Assembly: GCA_038734275.1 (NCBI GenBank)
Contig: JAVYOO010000007.1
Coordinates: forward strand, 1 to 64,000
Direction: 5' to 3'
DNA: 64,000 nucleotides
Source: Archaeoglobaceae archaeon
Lineage (GTDB): Archaea > Halobacteriota > Archaeoglobi > Archaeoglobales > Archaeoglobaceae
Position numbers and translations under genes: made by a program. The notes beneath the pieces were generated by a model. That model saw only the letters and a list, made by a program, of their open reading frames with translations, was not told the DNA's origin and made no database searches. Below, one piece after another: positions 54,097-63,320 of this stretch. How positions within the stretch are numbered: position 1 is the stretch's first letter; every line of letters starts with the position of its first letter.

Positions 54097-55230
54097 ATGA
54101 GGATTACAATCTTTGGTCCATCAAAACTTTTTCTTTCGGGGGTAAGCTATTACACAATTCGCTTAGCAAATGCTCTCTCTGCTCATGCTGAAGTTAAGGC
54201 AATCCTTTTCAGAAAAATGCTCCCGAAAAGGCTTTTTCCAGGATGGAAGAGAGTCGGAGAAAATCTGACAAGAGTCGATTTTAATTCAAAAGTATCAGTT
54301 CACGAAATCTTGGACTGGAACAATCCAATAAGCTGGATAAAAGCTTACGGGCTTGCAAAAGATTGCGATGCGTTGATTTTTCAATGGTGGACTTCGAGCG
54401 TAGCTCACATGTATTTTGCAATTGAACTGCTAAACAGAAAAAAGATTCCACTAATTCTGGAATTTCATGAAGTCGTTGACCCACTTGAGAACGCAATTCT
54501 GCCGATAAGAGCTTACTCACGACTAATGGGTAGATTGGTAAGGAGACTCGCCACTCACTATGTTGTTCACTCGCAAGCGGATAAAGAGCTGATTTCGAAA
54601 ATCTACAGAATTCCTGAGCAAAGAATCTCAATAATCCCTCACGGGCTTTACGACCACTATGAAAGGATAGAAAAAGCCAAAGAATTGCTTGGCATAAAAG
54701 AGAAATTTGTAATCCTATTCTTTGGACTTATAAGACCATACAAAGGCGTTGAATATTTGATTGAGGCTTTTGAAAAACTTCCAGAAGAAATTCTTGGCAA
54801 TTCAAGGCTTTTAATCGTTGGCGAAATCTGGGAGGACAAAGACGTGGTGAAGAAGATCGGAGATTCAAAGCTCAGGGAAAAGATTACGTTTATCAATAGA
54901 TACGTGCCAGATGAAGAGGTCTCTCTTTACTTTTCTGCAAGCGATGTGCTCGTTTTACCATACTTAAGAGCCTCGCAGAGCGGAGTTGCACACATCGCAA
55001 TGAGTTTTGGGCTTCCAATCATAGCCACGAAAGTCGGTGGTCTTTTTGAGTCCCTTTCAAATTACGAGGGAGCTTATTTTGTTGAAGCAAATGCAGAAAG
55101 CATCGCTAAAGCACTGCAAAGGATTTACGAAGATCAAAGAAGGGATTTCTTAGCTCCAGCAGAGCTGAAGTGGGAAAATATAGCAAAGAAGTGGATTGAA
55201 CTAATTGAAGGTCTATGTAGGCAGGTTTAA
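54097..55230 (+). CDS. Glycosyltransferase family 4
   Basis: The 377-residue protein starts at ATG 54097 and has LFLSGVSYYTIRLANALSAH, FVILFFGLIRPYKGVEYLIE and YLRASQSGVAHIAMSFGLPI, then ATKVGGL. The acidic E-x7-E motif is replaced by an RASQSG-type motif, as in some GT4 enzymes. It is the last glycosyltransferase of the island and is followed 38 bases later by the DUF2117 gene. Confidence 0.88.
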   Translation: MRITIFGPSKLFLSGVSYYTIRLANALSAHAEVKAILFRKMLPKRLFPGWKRVGENLTRVDFNSKVSVHEILDWNNPISWIKAYGLAKDCDALIFQWWTSSVAHMYFAIELLNRKKIPLILEFHEVVDPLENAILPIRAYSRLMGRLVRRLATHYVVHSQADKELISKIYRIPEQRISIIPHGLYDHYERIEKAKELLGIKEKFVILFFGLIRPYKGVEYLIEAFEKLPEEILGNSRLLIVGEIWEDKDVVKKIGDSKLREKITFINRYVPDEEVSLYFSASDVLVLPYLRASQSGVAHIAMSFGLPIIATKVGGLFESLSNYEGAYFVEANAESIAKALQRIYEDQRRDFLAPAELKWENIAKKWIELIEGLCRQV

Positions 55231-55267
55231 AATCAAAAAGTCCAAATTTCCTTAGCTAAGAGGTTGA

Positions 55268-56329
55268 ATGATGAAGATCTGCGTGTTTGTTCATGGAGCA
55301 GATGCATTTTACTCGAAAGCAATTTTCGATATACTTGGCAAAATTGCGGAATATGGAGACTTTGAAGTATTCATCACTGGCACGATGGCGAGAACCGCTT
55401 CGATTGACGTGGATTTTAACGTTAAAGTTTGGAATGGGACCCCATCTGAGCTTTTAAAAGCATTAGAGCGAGAATTTGACCTTTTTCTGCTCTTAAGTTA
55501 TTCAAAAAGTCCCGAAAGTGGTTATACATTCGGGGAGATCGTTTTCAAAAGAAGTAAGATCCGAAAGCCTTTCCTGCAGTTGGAGCTCTGCAATAAAACT
55601 GCAGTTGCATGGAATTGCGAAGCAAAGATTGCGGAAGATCTTGGGTTTAGAATTTTTCAGCCTATGAGCTTTGATAACGTCTGGAGAGAGAATGAAAGAA
55701 CTTATAGAAGAATTTTAGCCGTGGAGCCGGGGGAATTTCTGCTCGTTGGCGGAATTGTTGTAGGCAAAGTGAGGGATAATGAAGTGCTTTTGGTTGCTGA
55801 AAATGGAGAAATAGTTGAATTGCGTGGAGTTGAAATTAAAGAGCATGGCTTGGAAAAGCTTAGAAGGATCTATCAAAAAATCGACTTGGAAAAGATCAAG
55901 ATCTGCTCTCTAAAGGGGTTTAAGACAAAAGAAGCGGAATTTAAAGGTAAAAGGGGCACTGGAGTGGCTTTTATTGATCATTCTGGCGATATGGTTTACA
56001 GATTTGCTGGCAATTGCGAGGGGGCTGTTTGCATTGGCGATGACACGACTGCGATTTCAAGCGAGATCTTCTTTAGGTTTGGAACCCCGGTTTTGGGGAT
56101 CGTGGACGGAGACAGGGATTTTATTTCACAGGTCAAAAACATTCATTCTGACTCTGAGATCTTTGTCACTAAGCATGACGATCTTGCGGGAAAGATCATT
56201 TTCGAGGAAGTATTTTGCGAAAAAGAGATCTTAGAGGAAAATTTCACCAGCTTGAAAGACAGGGTTGCCAAAATTTTGCAATCAAAAGATTTGCTCTTGT
56301 CGAGAAAGGCAATGAAGGATTTTATTTAA
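55268..56329 (+). CDS. DUF2117 family protein
   Basis: The 353-residue protein starts ICVFVHGADAFYSKAIFDIL and contains EVFITGTMARTASID, then FQPMSFDNVWRENERTY and VCIGDDTTAISSEIFFRFGT, which I recall from the DUF2117 family of methanogens and Archaeoglobi. Function is unknown. ATG 55268 and ATG 55271 are both usable after an AGAGGTTGA site. It is not part of the glycan pathway by sequence. Confidence 0.75.
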   Translation: MMKICVFVHGADAFYSKAIFDILGKIAEYGDFEVFITGTMARTASIDVDFNVKVWNGTPSELLKALEREFDLFLLLSYSKSPESGYTFGEIVFKRSKIRKPFLQLELCNKTAVAWNCEAKIAEDLGFRIFQPMSFDNVWRENERTYRRILAVEPGEFLLVGGIVVGKVRDNEVLLVAENGEIVELRGVEIKEHGLEKLRRIYQKIDLEKIKICSLKGFKTKEAEFKGKRGTGVAFIDHSGDMVYRFAGNCEGAVCIGDDTTAISSEIFFRFGTPVLGIVDGDRDFISQVKNIHSDSEIFVTKHDDLAGKIIFEEVFCEKEILEENFTSLKDRVAKILQSKDLLLSRKAMKDFI

Positions 56330-56540
56330 GTCAAGCAATTTTGTTCTAACGAAATTCTTCGGAAAAGCGACTAATGGCTTATTAGAACCCCATACAATTT
56401 TTTTATGCTAAAAATCAACTTTGGAATATTGCATTTCGCTTTTAATGGGATTAGAGTAAAAATTCACTGCTCAGAGCCCAAAACTTCGCTTAAGCTGAAA
56501 TTAAAAAATTCTTGATTTCAAATCAAGATAATTAGAAAAG

Positions 56541-56549
56541 CTTATATAC
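56541..56549 (+). promoter_or_regulatory. TATA box of the precursor peptide gene
   Basis: CTTATATAC, preceded by AGAAAAG (BRE-like), ends 20 bases before ATG 56570. Transcription should start at or next to that ATG, so the mRNA would be leaderless. Confidence 0.65.
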
Positions 56550-56569
56550 TGCCTTGTCAAACGAATAAC

Positions 56570-56650
56570 ATGGCGGTTGCTTTCCAATTTGAGTGCGAAG
56601 TCGGAGGAGGACTTACCCATTACATAATGGGAGAGGATTCCCCATTTTAA
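56570..56650 (+). CDS. 26-residue candidate RiPP precursor peptide
   Basis: From ATG 56570 a 26-codon frame encodes MAVAFQFECEVGGG, then LTHYIMGEDSPF and TAA. It holds one Cys (residue 9), a Gly triplet, and the His-Tyr and Asp-Ser-Pro-Phe features. It sits 17 bases before a radical SAM/SPASM gene with a TATA box placed for leaderless transcription. I recall a family named CbpA with its modifying enzyme CbpB in which a short peptide precedes such a protein, and the match seems good but must be checked. The short spacer holds TTTTGAGGTGTTTTT, the ribosome site of the next gene. Confidence 0.65.
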   Translation: MAVAFQFECEVGGGLTHYIMGEDSPF

Positions 56651-56667
56651 TTTTTTGAGGTGTTTTT

Positions 56668-57921
56668 ATGGCGTTGCAAAACACTAAGATCGATGACTTT
56701 GGATTGGCAATTGATCCTGAGACTAATTTTTGGAGTATTTATGACTCTGAAATTCCCGAAGAAATTCTGAGGCTATATGATCAGCGGAGAGAAGAGCTAA
56801 AGGAAAAAATGCAAAGATACCGTTTTGAAGTCAATTTCAACACCGTCTACGTTAATCCAACTGAAAGGTGCAACGCAAACTGCCCCTATTGCTACATTCC
56901 TGAGAAGCTCAGGAAAAAGGGAGAACAAATGAGTTCGAATGAGCTTGAATCTTTTGTTGAAAGAATTGTGGAGCTTGGAATAAAGAACGTGATCTTTCAC
57001 GGTGCGGAGCCCCTTTTAATGAAAAATAAGCTCTTTGAATTAATTGAAAACAATCCAGAAATGAGCTTCGGAATTCAGACAAATGGATTTCTGCTAACTG
57101 AAGAAGATGCGGATTTTTTGAGGCAAAAGAACGTCAACGTCGGGATCTCTTTTGATTCCCCTGTGAGAGAAATTGAAGATTTTTTGAGAGGCAAAGGGCA
57201 TTTTGACAAGGCAAACGAGATCATAGACTGGTTTTCTGGTTATCGAAAATTCAACGTTATTACGACAATAACAAGGTTTAACTACTCTCAGCTAAGCGAT
57301 CTGATCGATTTCCTTGCAGGAAAGGTGAGAGTTGTTTTAATGAACCCTGTAAGAGGAACAAGTCAAGGCGGTAGGAAGCTAAGAGCTGATCCTAAGGAGG
57401 CGAGTGCTGAATTTATAAAGGCGGTCGAAAGGGCGATCTGGCACACGAAGAACGGAAGAAGAATCGTAATTGGCGACTTTGCAAACATTGTCCTTGGGAT
57501 CGTTGCACCTTACTCAAGGGTGCTTCAGTGTGATATTTCGCCGTGCGGCGGAGGAAGGAGATTTTTCGCTTTAACTCCAGAGGGAATCTTCCCTTGTAGT
57601 GAGTTTGTTGGAATTGAAGAATTCAAAATACCAATTGAGGCTTTGAAAGACCCTGTTAAGCTAAGCAAGAGCTTAGGAGCTATTAGGGTTAGGACTGTTG
57701 AGAGAATTGAGGAATGCAGAGACTGCATTTACAGAAACGTCTGCGGAAGTCCTTGTCCAGCGGAGGTTTACGCCGAAAAGGGCACTTTTTTCAGCAAAAG
57801 TCCCTACTGCGAGTTCTACAAGGCTTTGATAGAGCATGCGTTCCGTGTAATAAGGCGTGGAGACGTTGAGAGCGTTGTAGAGCTTGGAAAGATGAAGAAG
57901 GTTTACGAGATTAGAAATTAA
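56668..57921 (+). CDS. Radical SAM/SPASM peptide-modifying protein (CbpB-like)
   Basis: The 417-residue protein has an N-terminal extension of about 55 residues, then ERCNANCPYCY with Cys68, Cys72 and Cys75, FHGAEPLLM, QTNGFLL and SFDSPV. The C-terminal SPASM-type cysteines occur in CDISPCGGG, FPCSEFVG, CRDCIYRNVCGSPCP and YCEF. This is the layout of enzymes that bind auxiliary [4Fe-4S] clusters and modify ribosomal peptides. A GAGGTG ribosome site precedes ATG 56668. The peptide gene just upstream is the obvious substrate candidate. Confidence 0.85.
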   Translation: MALQNTKIDDFGLAIDPETNFWSIYDSEIPEEILRLYDQRREELKEKMQRYRFEVNFNTVYVNPTERCNANCPYCYIPEKLRKKGEQMSSNELESFVERIVELGIKNVIFHGAEPLLMKNKLFELIENNPEMSFGIQTNGFLLTEEDADFLRQKNVNVGISFDSPVREIEDFLRGKGHFDKANEIIDWFSGYRKFNVITTITRFNYSQLSDLIDFLAGKVRVVLMNPVRGTSQGGRKLRADPKEASAEFIKAVERAIWHTKNGRRIVIGDFANIVLGIVAPYSRVLQCDISPCGGGRRFFALTPEGIFPCSEFVGIEEFKIPIEALKDPVKLSKSLGAIRVRTVERIEECRDCIYRNVCGSPCPAEVYAEKGTFFSKSPYCEFYKALIEHAFRVIRRGDVESVVELGKMKKVYEIRN

Positions 57922-58043
57922 GAATAATAGTTCGTGATCCATAAACCCAGATCAATTAGATTGGAAGTTAATGGTAATTTTTATAAGTGACTGAGTTTTA
58001 GCAATGATATGAAGTTTGAAAGACTCTCGGAGAGGTGATTTTT

Positions 58044-58835
58044 ATGAGATTAAAAGATAAAGTGGCTCTCGTCGTGGGTGCAGGCTCTATCGGCCCCGGT
58101 ATAGGTAATGGGCGTGCAATTTCAATACTGTTCGCAAGAGAAGGGGCTAAGGTTGCATGCGCCGATATAAACTCATCGTCGGCTGAGGAGACTGTAAACA
58201 TGATTCGCAAAGAAGGTGGAGAAGCTTTTGCGGTTCAGGGCGATGCTACAAATGGCGAAGACGCAAAGCGGATAGTAAAAGCTACCGTCGAAAAATATGG
58301 AAAACTGAACATCCTCGTTAATGTTGTAGGTATAGCAGGAGGATTAGGTCTTCTTGAGACAAGTGAGGAAGTTTGGGACACGGTGATCAGGGTAAATCTG
58401 AAAAGTATATTCTTAATGTCAAAGCACGCCGTTCCTGCTATGATAGAAGCTGGTGGTGGAAGCATCATAAATATTTCTTCGGCGGCAGCTTTTGTAGCAC
58501 ATCCAATTTTGACTTATGGCACCACTAAGGCTGCAATAATAAACATGACAAGGTGTATGGCTGTTGAACTCGCAAAATACAACATAAGGGTTAACTGCAT
58601 AGCACCGGGCTTTTTAGATACTCCAATGGTGGCGCCAATAATGGATGATTTGAGAAGAGAATTTCTGAAAGACTTAATTCCGTTGGGAAGAATAGGCACA
58701 GCTTGGGACACTGCATACGCTGCGCTTTATCTTGCATCTGATGAGGCATCCTACGTAACGGGCGAAACTCTAATTGTCGATGGCGGACTTTTAGCAGCTG
58801 GTGGAAGGCGTAGGAGTGAAGAAAAACTTGTTTAA
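58044..58835 (+). CDS. Short-chain dehydrogenase/reductase
   Basis: The 263-residue protein has KVALVVGAGSIGPGIGNGRA (NAD(P)-binding, with an insertion in the glycine motif), NVVGIAGG, the catalytic Ser in NISSAAAF, and YGTTKAAI (YxxxK). ATG 58044 follows an AGAGGTGA site; the GTG at 58035 is too far upstream. Substrate unknown. A TATA-like TTTTTATAAGTGA lies about 65 bases before the start. The next gene starts 15 bases after the stop. Confidence 0.88.
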   Translation: MRLKDKVALVVGAGSIGPGIGNGRAISILFAREGAKVACADINSSSAEETVNMIRKEGGEAFAVQGDATNGEDAKRIVKATVEKYGKLNILVNVVGIAGGLGLLETSEEVWDTVIRVNLKSIFLMSKHAVPAMIEAGGGSIINISSAAAFVAHPILTYGTTKAAIINMTRCMAVELAKYNIRVNCIAPGFLDTPMVAPIMDDLRREFLKDLIPLGRIGTAWDTAYAALYLASDEASYVTGETLIVDGGLLAAGGRRRSEEKLV

Positions 58836-58850
58836 TTGGGGTTGAAAAAC

Positions 58851-59165
58851 ATGCCATCTGGAGAAGAGGCTATTAAAACATTTATTAAGTTTTCAGAAGA
58901 ATTTCCTGAGGAATTTGAGAAATTCGTAGCTTTTTCAGCCAAGGGGTTCACTTTCTTTGATCCAAAAATTAGAGAGTTGATCATAACGACAATCTTAGCC
59001 ACAAAAGGATACGAAAGCGAGTTTAAATTTCATCTAAATGAGCTTATGAAAGCTGGATTCACGAAGGAGGAACTCAAAAATCTTCTGTTATTGTTTTTGA
59101 CTTATATGGGAGCACCAAAATTCCTTGAACTATTCAGGTGGTGTAAGGAAGAAGGAAAATTGTGA
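58851..59165 (+). CDS. Carboxymuconolactone-decarboxylase-like protein without the CxxC site
   Basis: The 104-residue protein has KIRELIITTILATKGYESEF, then KFHLNELMKAGFTKEELKNL, the helical pattern of the CMD/AhpD family. The CxxC pair of AhpD is replaced by ESEF, while the downstream His is kept, as in gamma-CMD-type proteins. ATG 58851 is chosen. It is probably cotranscribed with the SDR gene. Confidence 0.75.
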   Translation: MPSGEEAIKTFIKFSEEFPEEFEKFVAFSAKGFTFFDPKIRELIITTILATKGYESEFKFHLNELMKAGFTKEELKNLLLLFLTYMGAPKFLELFRWCKEEGKL

Positions 59166-59180
59166 GTAAATCGCTGAGGG

Positions 59181-60638
59181 CTATACCAAGATAGATTTGC
59201 TGATGTCAACCAAAGCTTTCCATTTTTTGTATTTCTCTACCAAACTCTCCTTTGGCTCAAACTCCTGAGCGGTTTCAGCGCAAACCCGTTTCCACTTTCC
59301 AAGAGCTCTTCCCGCAATGAGATATGAGCCAAAAAGTGCACCATTTAGATTTGAACTTCTTTTAACCTTTAATCCAGTGACGTTTGCAATGCACTGTAGC
59401 AGAAAATCGTTTGAACTCATCTCCCCATCGCATCTGATCGAATTAATTCTCTCAAGCTTTTTCATTAGTTCCACTATTTCTGCAATTCTGAATGCTATCG
59501 ACTCAAGCAAAGCCCTGATCAGATCTTCTTTTCGCATGCTGTTTGTGAGCCCATAAAGGAGCCCGGGAATTGCTTTGTAGTGTGGCGTTCCAAGACCAAC
59601 GAATGAGGGAACAAGGTAAAGGCAGTTCTTAGAGCAGAATGCAAGCTCGGAAGTTTCCTTTACGTCTTTAACGATTCCGAGCTCTTTAAAAAGCTCAACC
59701 GCGGAGCCACTGTAATATAGCATACCTTCAAGCATGAACCTCTTCTCCCCCTTAAGCTTCCAGGCAATTAGGGGCAAAAGCTTTGGAAAGACTTCAGCTT
59801 CTTCACCAACGTTAAGATCTACAAAGCTTCCAGTTCCATTTGTAACTTTAAGCTCTCCTCTTTCCCAACAGCCCAGGGAGTATAGCGAAGCGGATTGATC
59901 CGCTATGACGCCTGTTATGGGCACATTTCTGTATTCTCCAAAAACTTGATCGCTTTCAACAACCTTTGGCAAAAGTTCTTCCTCGATTTCAACGAGTTCC
60001 ATGATCGTTTTGCTCCATTCAAGTTTGAACGGATCAAACAACGCAGTCGCTCCCGCATTTGAATAGTCTGTTAAATGCTCGCCAGTCAGCTTATAGATCA
60101 GCCAGCTGTCTATAGTGCCTGTTTTGAGCTTGTAATTTTCGGGTTTCTTTATCTGATCGAGAAGCCAGCGAAGTTTAACGCTGGAATGAGTTGGGTTGAA
60201 TGAAAAGTCCGCAACTGACATCAACCACTTTGCAGTCCTTTTTTTCTTTATAGCAGGAATAATGCTCGCTGAATTCTGAACGAGCTTTCCAAGAACTTTT
60301 CCAATCCTGATCTTAAAATTACTATTCAGTCTAATCGCAACCCCAAGAGCTCTGGAGTCCTGCCAGCCAATTGCCGGAAAAACCGCCTTGCCAGTTTTTT
60401 CATCCCATAAAACGATTGTGGCTCTCTGATTCGTTATACCTATTGCCTCAACTCCATATTTGTCGATTGCATAGTCCGCCATTGTTTTGGCTTTTCTTGC
60501 AAGGTCCTCGACATCGATTTCCACCCATCCAGGATATGGGCAATTCTTTACAATTGGCTCCTTTCTGAGTTCTAAAAGCTTATCATCGTAAACAGCGAGC
60601 TTAATGTTCGTAGTTCCAGCGTCGATGACCGCAATCAT
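59181..60638 (-). CDS. glpK: FGGY-family glycerol kinase
   Basis: The 485-residue protein starts AVIDAGTTNIKLAVYDDK and has the glycerol-kinase-type GITNQRATIVLWDEKTGKAV and AIGWQDSRA, then GVIADQSASLYSLGCWERG and NGTGSFVDLN. It makes sn-glycerol 3-phosphate from glycerol and ATP. The start overlaps the upstream CCG-protein gene end by one base (ATGA-type arrangement TAATG). Length is slightly under typical GlpK (about 500). A xylulokinase role is less likely given the QRA motif. Confidence 0.82.
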   Translation of the reverse strand: MIAVIDAGTTNIKLAVYDDKLLELRKEPIVKNCPYPGWVEIDVEDLARKAKTMADYAIDKYGVEAIGITNQRATIVLWDEKTGKAVFPAIGWQDSRALGVAIRLNSNFKIRIGKVLGKLVQNSASIIPAIKKKRTAKWLMSVADFSFNPTHSSVKLRWLLDQIKKPENYKLKTGTIDSWLIYKLTGEHLTDYSNAGATALFDPFKLEWSKTIMELVEIEEELLPKVVESDQVFGEYRNVPITGVIADQSASLYSLGCWERGELKVTNGTGSFVDLNVGEEAEVFPKLLPLIAWKLKGEKRFMLEGMLYYSGSAVELFKELGIVKDVKETSELAFCSKNCLYLVPSFVGLGTPHYKAIPGLLYGLTNSMRKEDLIRALLESIAFRIAEIVELMKKLERINSIRCDGEMSSNDFLLQCIANVTGLKVKRSSNLNGALFGSYLIAGRALGKWKRVCAETAQEFEPKESLVEKYKKWKALVDISKSILV

Positions 60639-61612
60639 TAGAGCACCTCCAGAACAATTTCAACGAGATCTTTAGCATTCAAAGCTTTTTTGCATGCGGG
60701 ACAGGCGGTAATAATCTCGGATTCGAATTGTTTTCTTCTTCTTTCAGCTATTTTTTCCGCATTCTCAGAATATAGCAGTCTGTAAACTCCGCCGTATCCA
60801 CAGCATGCTGTCTGTCTGCCACTAAAAGCGGGTTCGATGAGCTCAAATCCACATGCCTTTAGGAATTCCCTTGGTTCTTCAACCAACCCCAACTTTCTTG
60901 CCACAATGCAGGGGTCATGGTATGAAATGCTTCCACCAATCTTTAATGGCTTCGTAACGCTTAACATGTGCTCCGCTTTTATTCCAAGCCCCTTCATTGT
61001 GTAAACGCAGTGTGGACAGTTGCTTATCACCATCTCATATTGCGAAGCAACTTTTTTCAACTTTGAGAAGTGTTCAGAATACCTTTTGTCGCCCAACTCG
61101 AAGTAGGGCATTCCACAGCAAATTATGTCCGAGTTGACTGCGAAATCGATTCCAATCTTTTCGAGATATTCCAAAGTCGGCTCAAAAAGCTTGGCTTCGA
61201 ATGTTCTGCAACCAGGGAAGTATAAAATTCTTCCCTCTCTTTCATCGATCTTCTTTGAGATTTTTGAAAGCCATGAATCGATTTTTTCGGCATACTTTCC
61301 GCTCCTAAGATTTCTCAGATTGTCATTAACGCTTATTTCCATTTTGCAGTTTTCTTTGCACGCATCGCATGGAAGACAGTGATATATTGCCTCATTTCCG
61401 CCAAAATAAGCAATTCTTGACTTTACGGAAGGTGAAACTGTAAGTCTTCTCTCTACATCAAAAACAGGACATGCGTATAGGCACATGTTCGGGCAGAGCA
61501 TGCATTTAACAATATCGTCACCACTGCCAAGCTTTGTGATGACTTTTGCAAGTCTAAGTTTAGTCTTTAAGTCCGTTTTTTCAAGAATTCTCATTATGAA
61601 TTTTGGATTCAT
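60638..61612 (-). CDS. CCG-domain Fe-S protein (GlpC/HdrD-like)
   Basis: The 324-residue protein has two N-terminal 4Fe-4S motifs, CMLCPNMCLYACP and CLPCDACKENCK. Two CCG domains follow, with DIICCGMPYFELG, SNCPHCVYT, QTACCGYGGVYR and ACPACKKAL. These are typical of GlpC, HdrD and GlcF. It should pass electrons from the FAD oxidase encoded upstream to quinone. It overlaps that gene by 4 bases, so a two-subunit dehydrogenase is likely. Confidence 0.87.
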   Translation of the reverse strand: MNPKFIMRILEKTDLKTKLRLAKVITKLGSGDDIVKCMLCPNMCLYACPVFDVERRLTVSPSVKSRIAYFGGNEAIYHCLPCDACKENCKMEISVNDNLRNLRSGKYAEKIDSWLSKISKKIDEREGRILYFPGCRTFEAKLFEPTLEYLEKIGIDFAVNSDIICCGMPYFELGDKRYSEHFSKLKKVASQYEMVISNCPHCVYTMKGLGIKAEHMLSVTKPLKIGGSISYHDPCIVARKLGLVEEPREFLKACGFELIEPAFSGRQTACCGYGGVYRLLYSENAEKIAERRRKQFESEIITACPACKKALNAKDLVEIVLEVL

Positions 61613-62943
61613 GGAAAAACACCTCTGTTCATTATGTTGTTTTTATCAACAAGAAGCTTGAGCTCTTTTAGGAAACTAAGATAGCTTCCGAACTCATCCC
61701 TTAGCCAAGCCTTTCTAAGCCTTCCAATCCCATGGTGGTGCGTAATATTGCCTCCATTTTGCAGAGAAGCGGTTATGGCTTTTTGCCAGACCTCTCTGTA
61801 ATATTCCTCAGGTTCTGAAGGAAAGCCAGCAAAGGTGAAGTAAAAACAGAGCCCACTGTCGTAGAAATGCGATGCATGTGCTGATGCTGTCACAGTTCCT
61901 TCAACGCTCCTGATAGCTTCGATTACTGCTTTGTAAAGCTTGGAAGCGGAATTCCAGAAACAAGATACCTCAATTGTGTCAAAAATAAAGCCAAGAATCC
62001 CAATTTTCGAAATATCTGAGACATCAAATCTCTTCTCAAGCCATAAATCCGCATAGCCTTCGACTTCAATGCCTGAAGAGATTTCTTTTGCCTTTTCAGC
62101 CTGTTTTTTTGCATTCTCTCCTTCAAAAATCAAAATAAGACTGAAAGACTCGCTGTCAAAGTATCTAAGTGTTTCTTCGTCGTCAAAAATCCGCATGAGC
62201 GCTGGCTTTAACTTTAAAAACTTTTTTGCATCTTCAAGAGCTGATTCGATGCTATTGTATTCAAAGGATAGCTTCACAACTTCTTTGGGCAATTCAAAAA
62301 TTTTCATCGTGACTTCTGCAATAACCCCCAACAAGCCCTCACTGCCGACAAAAAGCTTTTTTAAATCAATTCCCGCCCTTCTCGGTGTCTTTCTTTCTTC
62401 AAGTATTTCTCCATTTGGGAGCACAACCTTTAGCGAAACCAGAAGATTCTCAATGTTGCCGTAGCCTGTGGAGAATTGACCGCTTGAAGCAGTTGCAACC
62501 CATCCGCCGACAGTTGAGCAAAAAAGACTCTGTGGGATATGCCTGAGACTGAAACCCCTGTGGTTAAGCAGTTTTTCCAGCCTGCCACCAATAACACCCG
62601 CTCCAGCGGTTACGAGCATGTTCTCTTCGTCAATCTCAACCCAGTCCAATGCGAGCGTTGAAAGTGCAATTCCGCCCTCGTAAGGCGTTGCAGAATCTAT
62701 GACCCCACTTGCCCCGCCAAAGACGTAAACTGGAACTTTAAGTTCGTTGGCAATTTTTAAAACCCTTGAAACCTCTTCTACAGACTTCGGAAATACGACA
62801 ACTTCGGGAAGTGCTGGAGTAGCTTTTTTTAGAATCTTTAGCTGGTGAAGTGGATTAAAGTCCTTGCAATATGCTATTAAATCCTCATAGTCCGTGGAGA
62901 AGGCAATTTTTTCGTCTCTAAGTCTTTCAATTACCCCGAGCAT
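61609..62943 (-). CDS. FAD-linked oxidase, alkyl-DHAP synthase/GlcD-like
   Basis: The 444-residue protein has VVFPKSVEEVSRVLKIANEL and GGASGVIDSATPYEGGIALS, then QSLFCSTVGGWVATASSGQF for FAD binding (PCMH domain), and the C-terminal ITHHHGIGRLRKAWL of the alkyl-dihydroxyacetone-phosphate synthase/GlcD group. Its operon with a CCG protein and glycerol kinase suggests oxidation of glycerol 3-phosphate to DHAP rather than ether-lipid synthesis. D-lactate or glycolate dehydrogenase is the alternative. Confidence 0.82.
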   Translation of the reverse strand: MLGVIERLRDEKIAFSTDYEDLIAYCKDFNPLHQLKILKKATPALPEVVVFPKSVEEVSRVLKIANELKVPVYVFGGASGVIDSATPYEGGIALSTLALDWVEIDEENMLVTAGAGVIGGRLEKLLNHRGFSLRHIPQSLFCSTVGGWVATASSGQFSTGYGNIENLLVSLKVVLPNGEILEERKTPRRAGIDLKKLFVGSEGLLGVIAEVTMKIFELPKEVVKLSFEYNSIESALEDAKKFLKLKPALMRIFDDEETLRYFDSESFSLILIFEGENAKKQAEKAKEISSGIEVEGYADLWLEKRFDVSDISKIGILGFIFDTIEVSCFWNSASKLYKAVIEAIRSVEGTVTASAHASHFYDSGLCFYFTFAGFPSEPEEYYREVWQKAITASLQNGGNITHHHGIGRLRKAWLRDEFGSYLSFLKELKLLVDKNNIMNRGVFP

Positions 62944-62963
62944 GATTTTATTTTTGAGTTTAA

Positions 62964-63320
62964 TTAATAAGCTTTCCGCTGAAGCTTCCTTAATAAGTAA
63001 GCACCAAAAAATAAAAACGAGCTCATAAGGAGCAACCAGTATCCTGCGAGATACTCAGGTGAGTGCATCTTCGAAAAGCTCAGGAAAAGGAAAAAGCAGA
63101 GCATTAAAGACCCTGCAATTAAATTAAATCTTGCTTTATATAGCCCAAGAATGGCTGATAGAAATGCCAGAAAGACAGCAAGTCTCAAGTAAGGGTTCAT
63201 TGCGAAGTCAAGTAAGGTCATTTGCCTGAATTCGATGCTCATCACTGGCAAGAATAGAGTTGAAGTCGAGATTATGATAGCAATCAACGTTATAACTTTT
63301 GGAGCATCAATCTTTACCAT
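62964..63320 (-). CDS. Four-span membrane protein of unknown function
   Basis: The 118-residue protein has four hydrophobic segments and a basic end LLRKLQRKAY. ATG 63320 overlaps the hydrolase gene by 14 bases, so the two are cotranscribed. No family recognised. It starts MVKIDAPKVITLIAIIIS. Confidence 0.6.
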   Translation of the reverse strand: MVKIDAPKVITLIAIIISTSTLFLPVMSIEFRQMTLLDFAMNPYLRLAVFLAFLSAILGLYKARFNLIAGSLMLCFFLFLSFSKMHSPEYLAGYWLLLMSSFLFFGAYLLRKLQRKAY

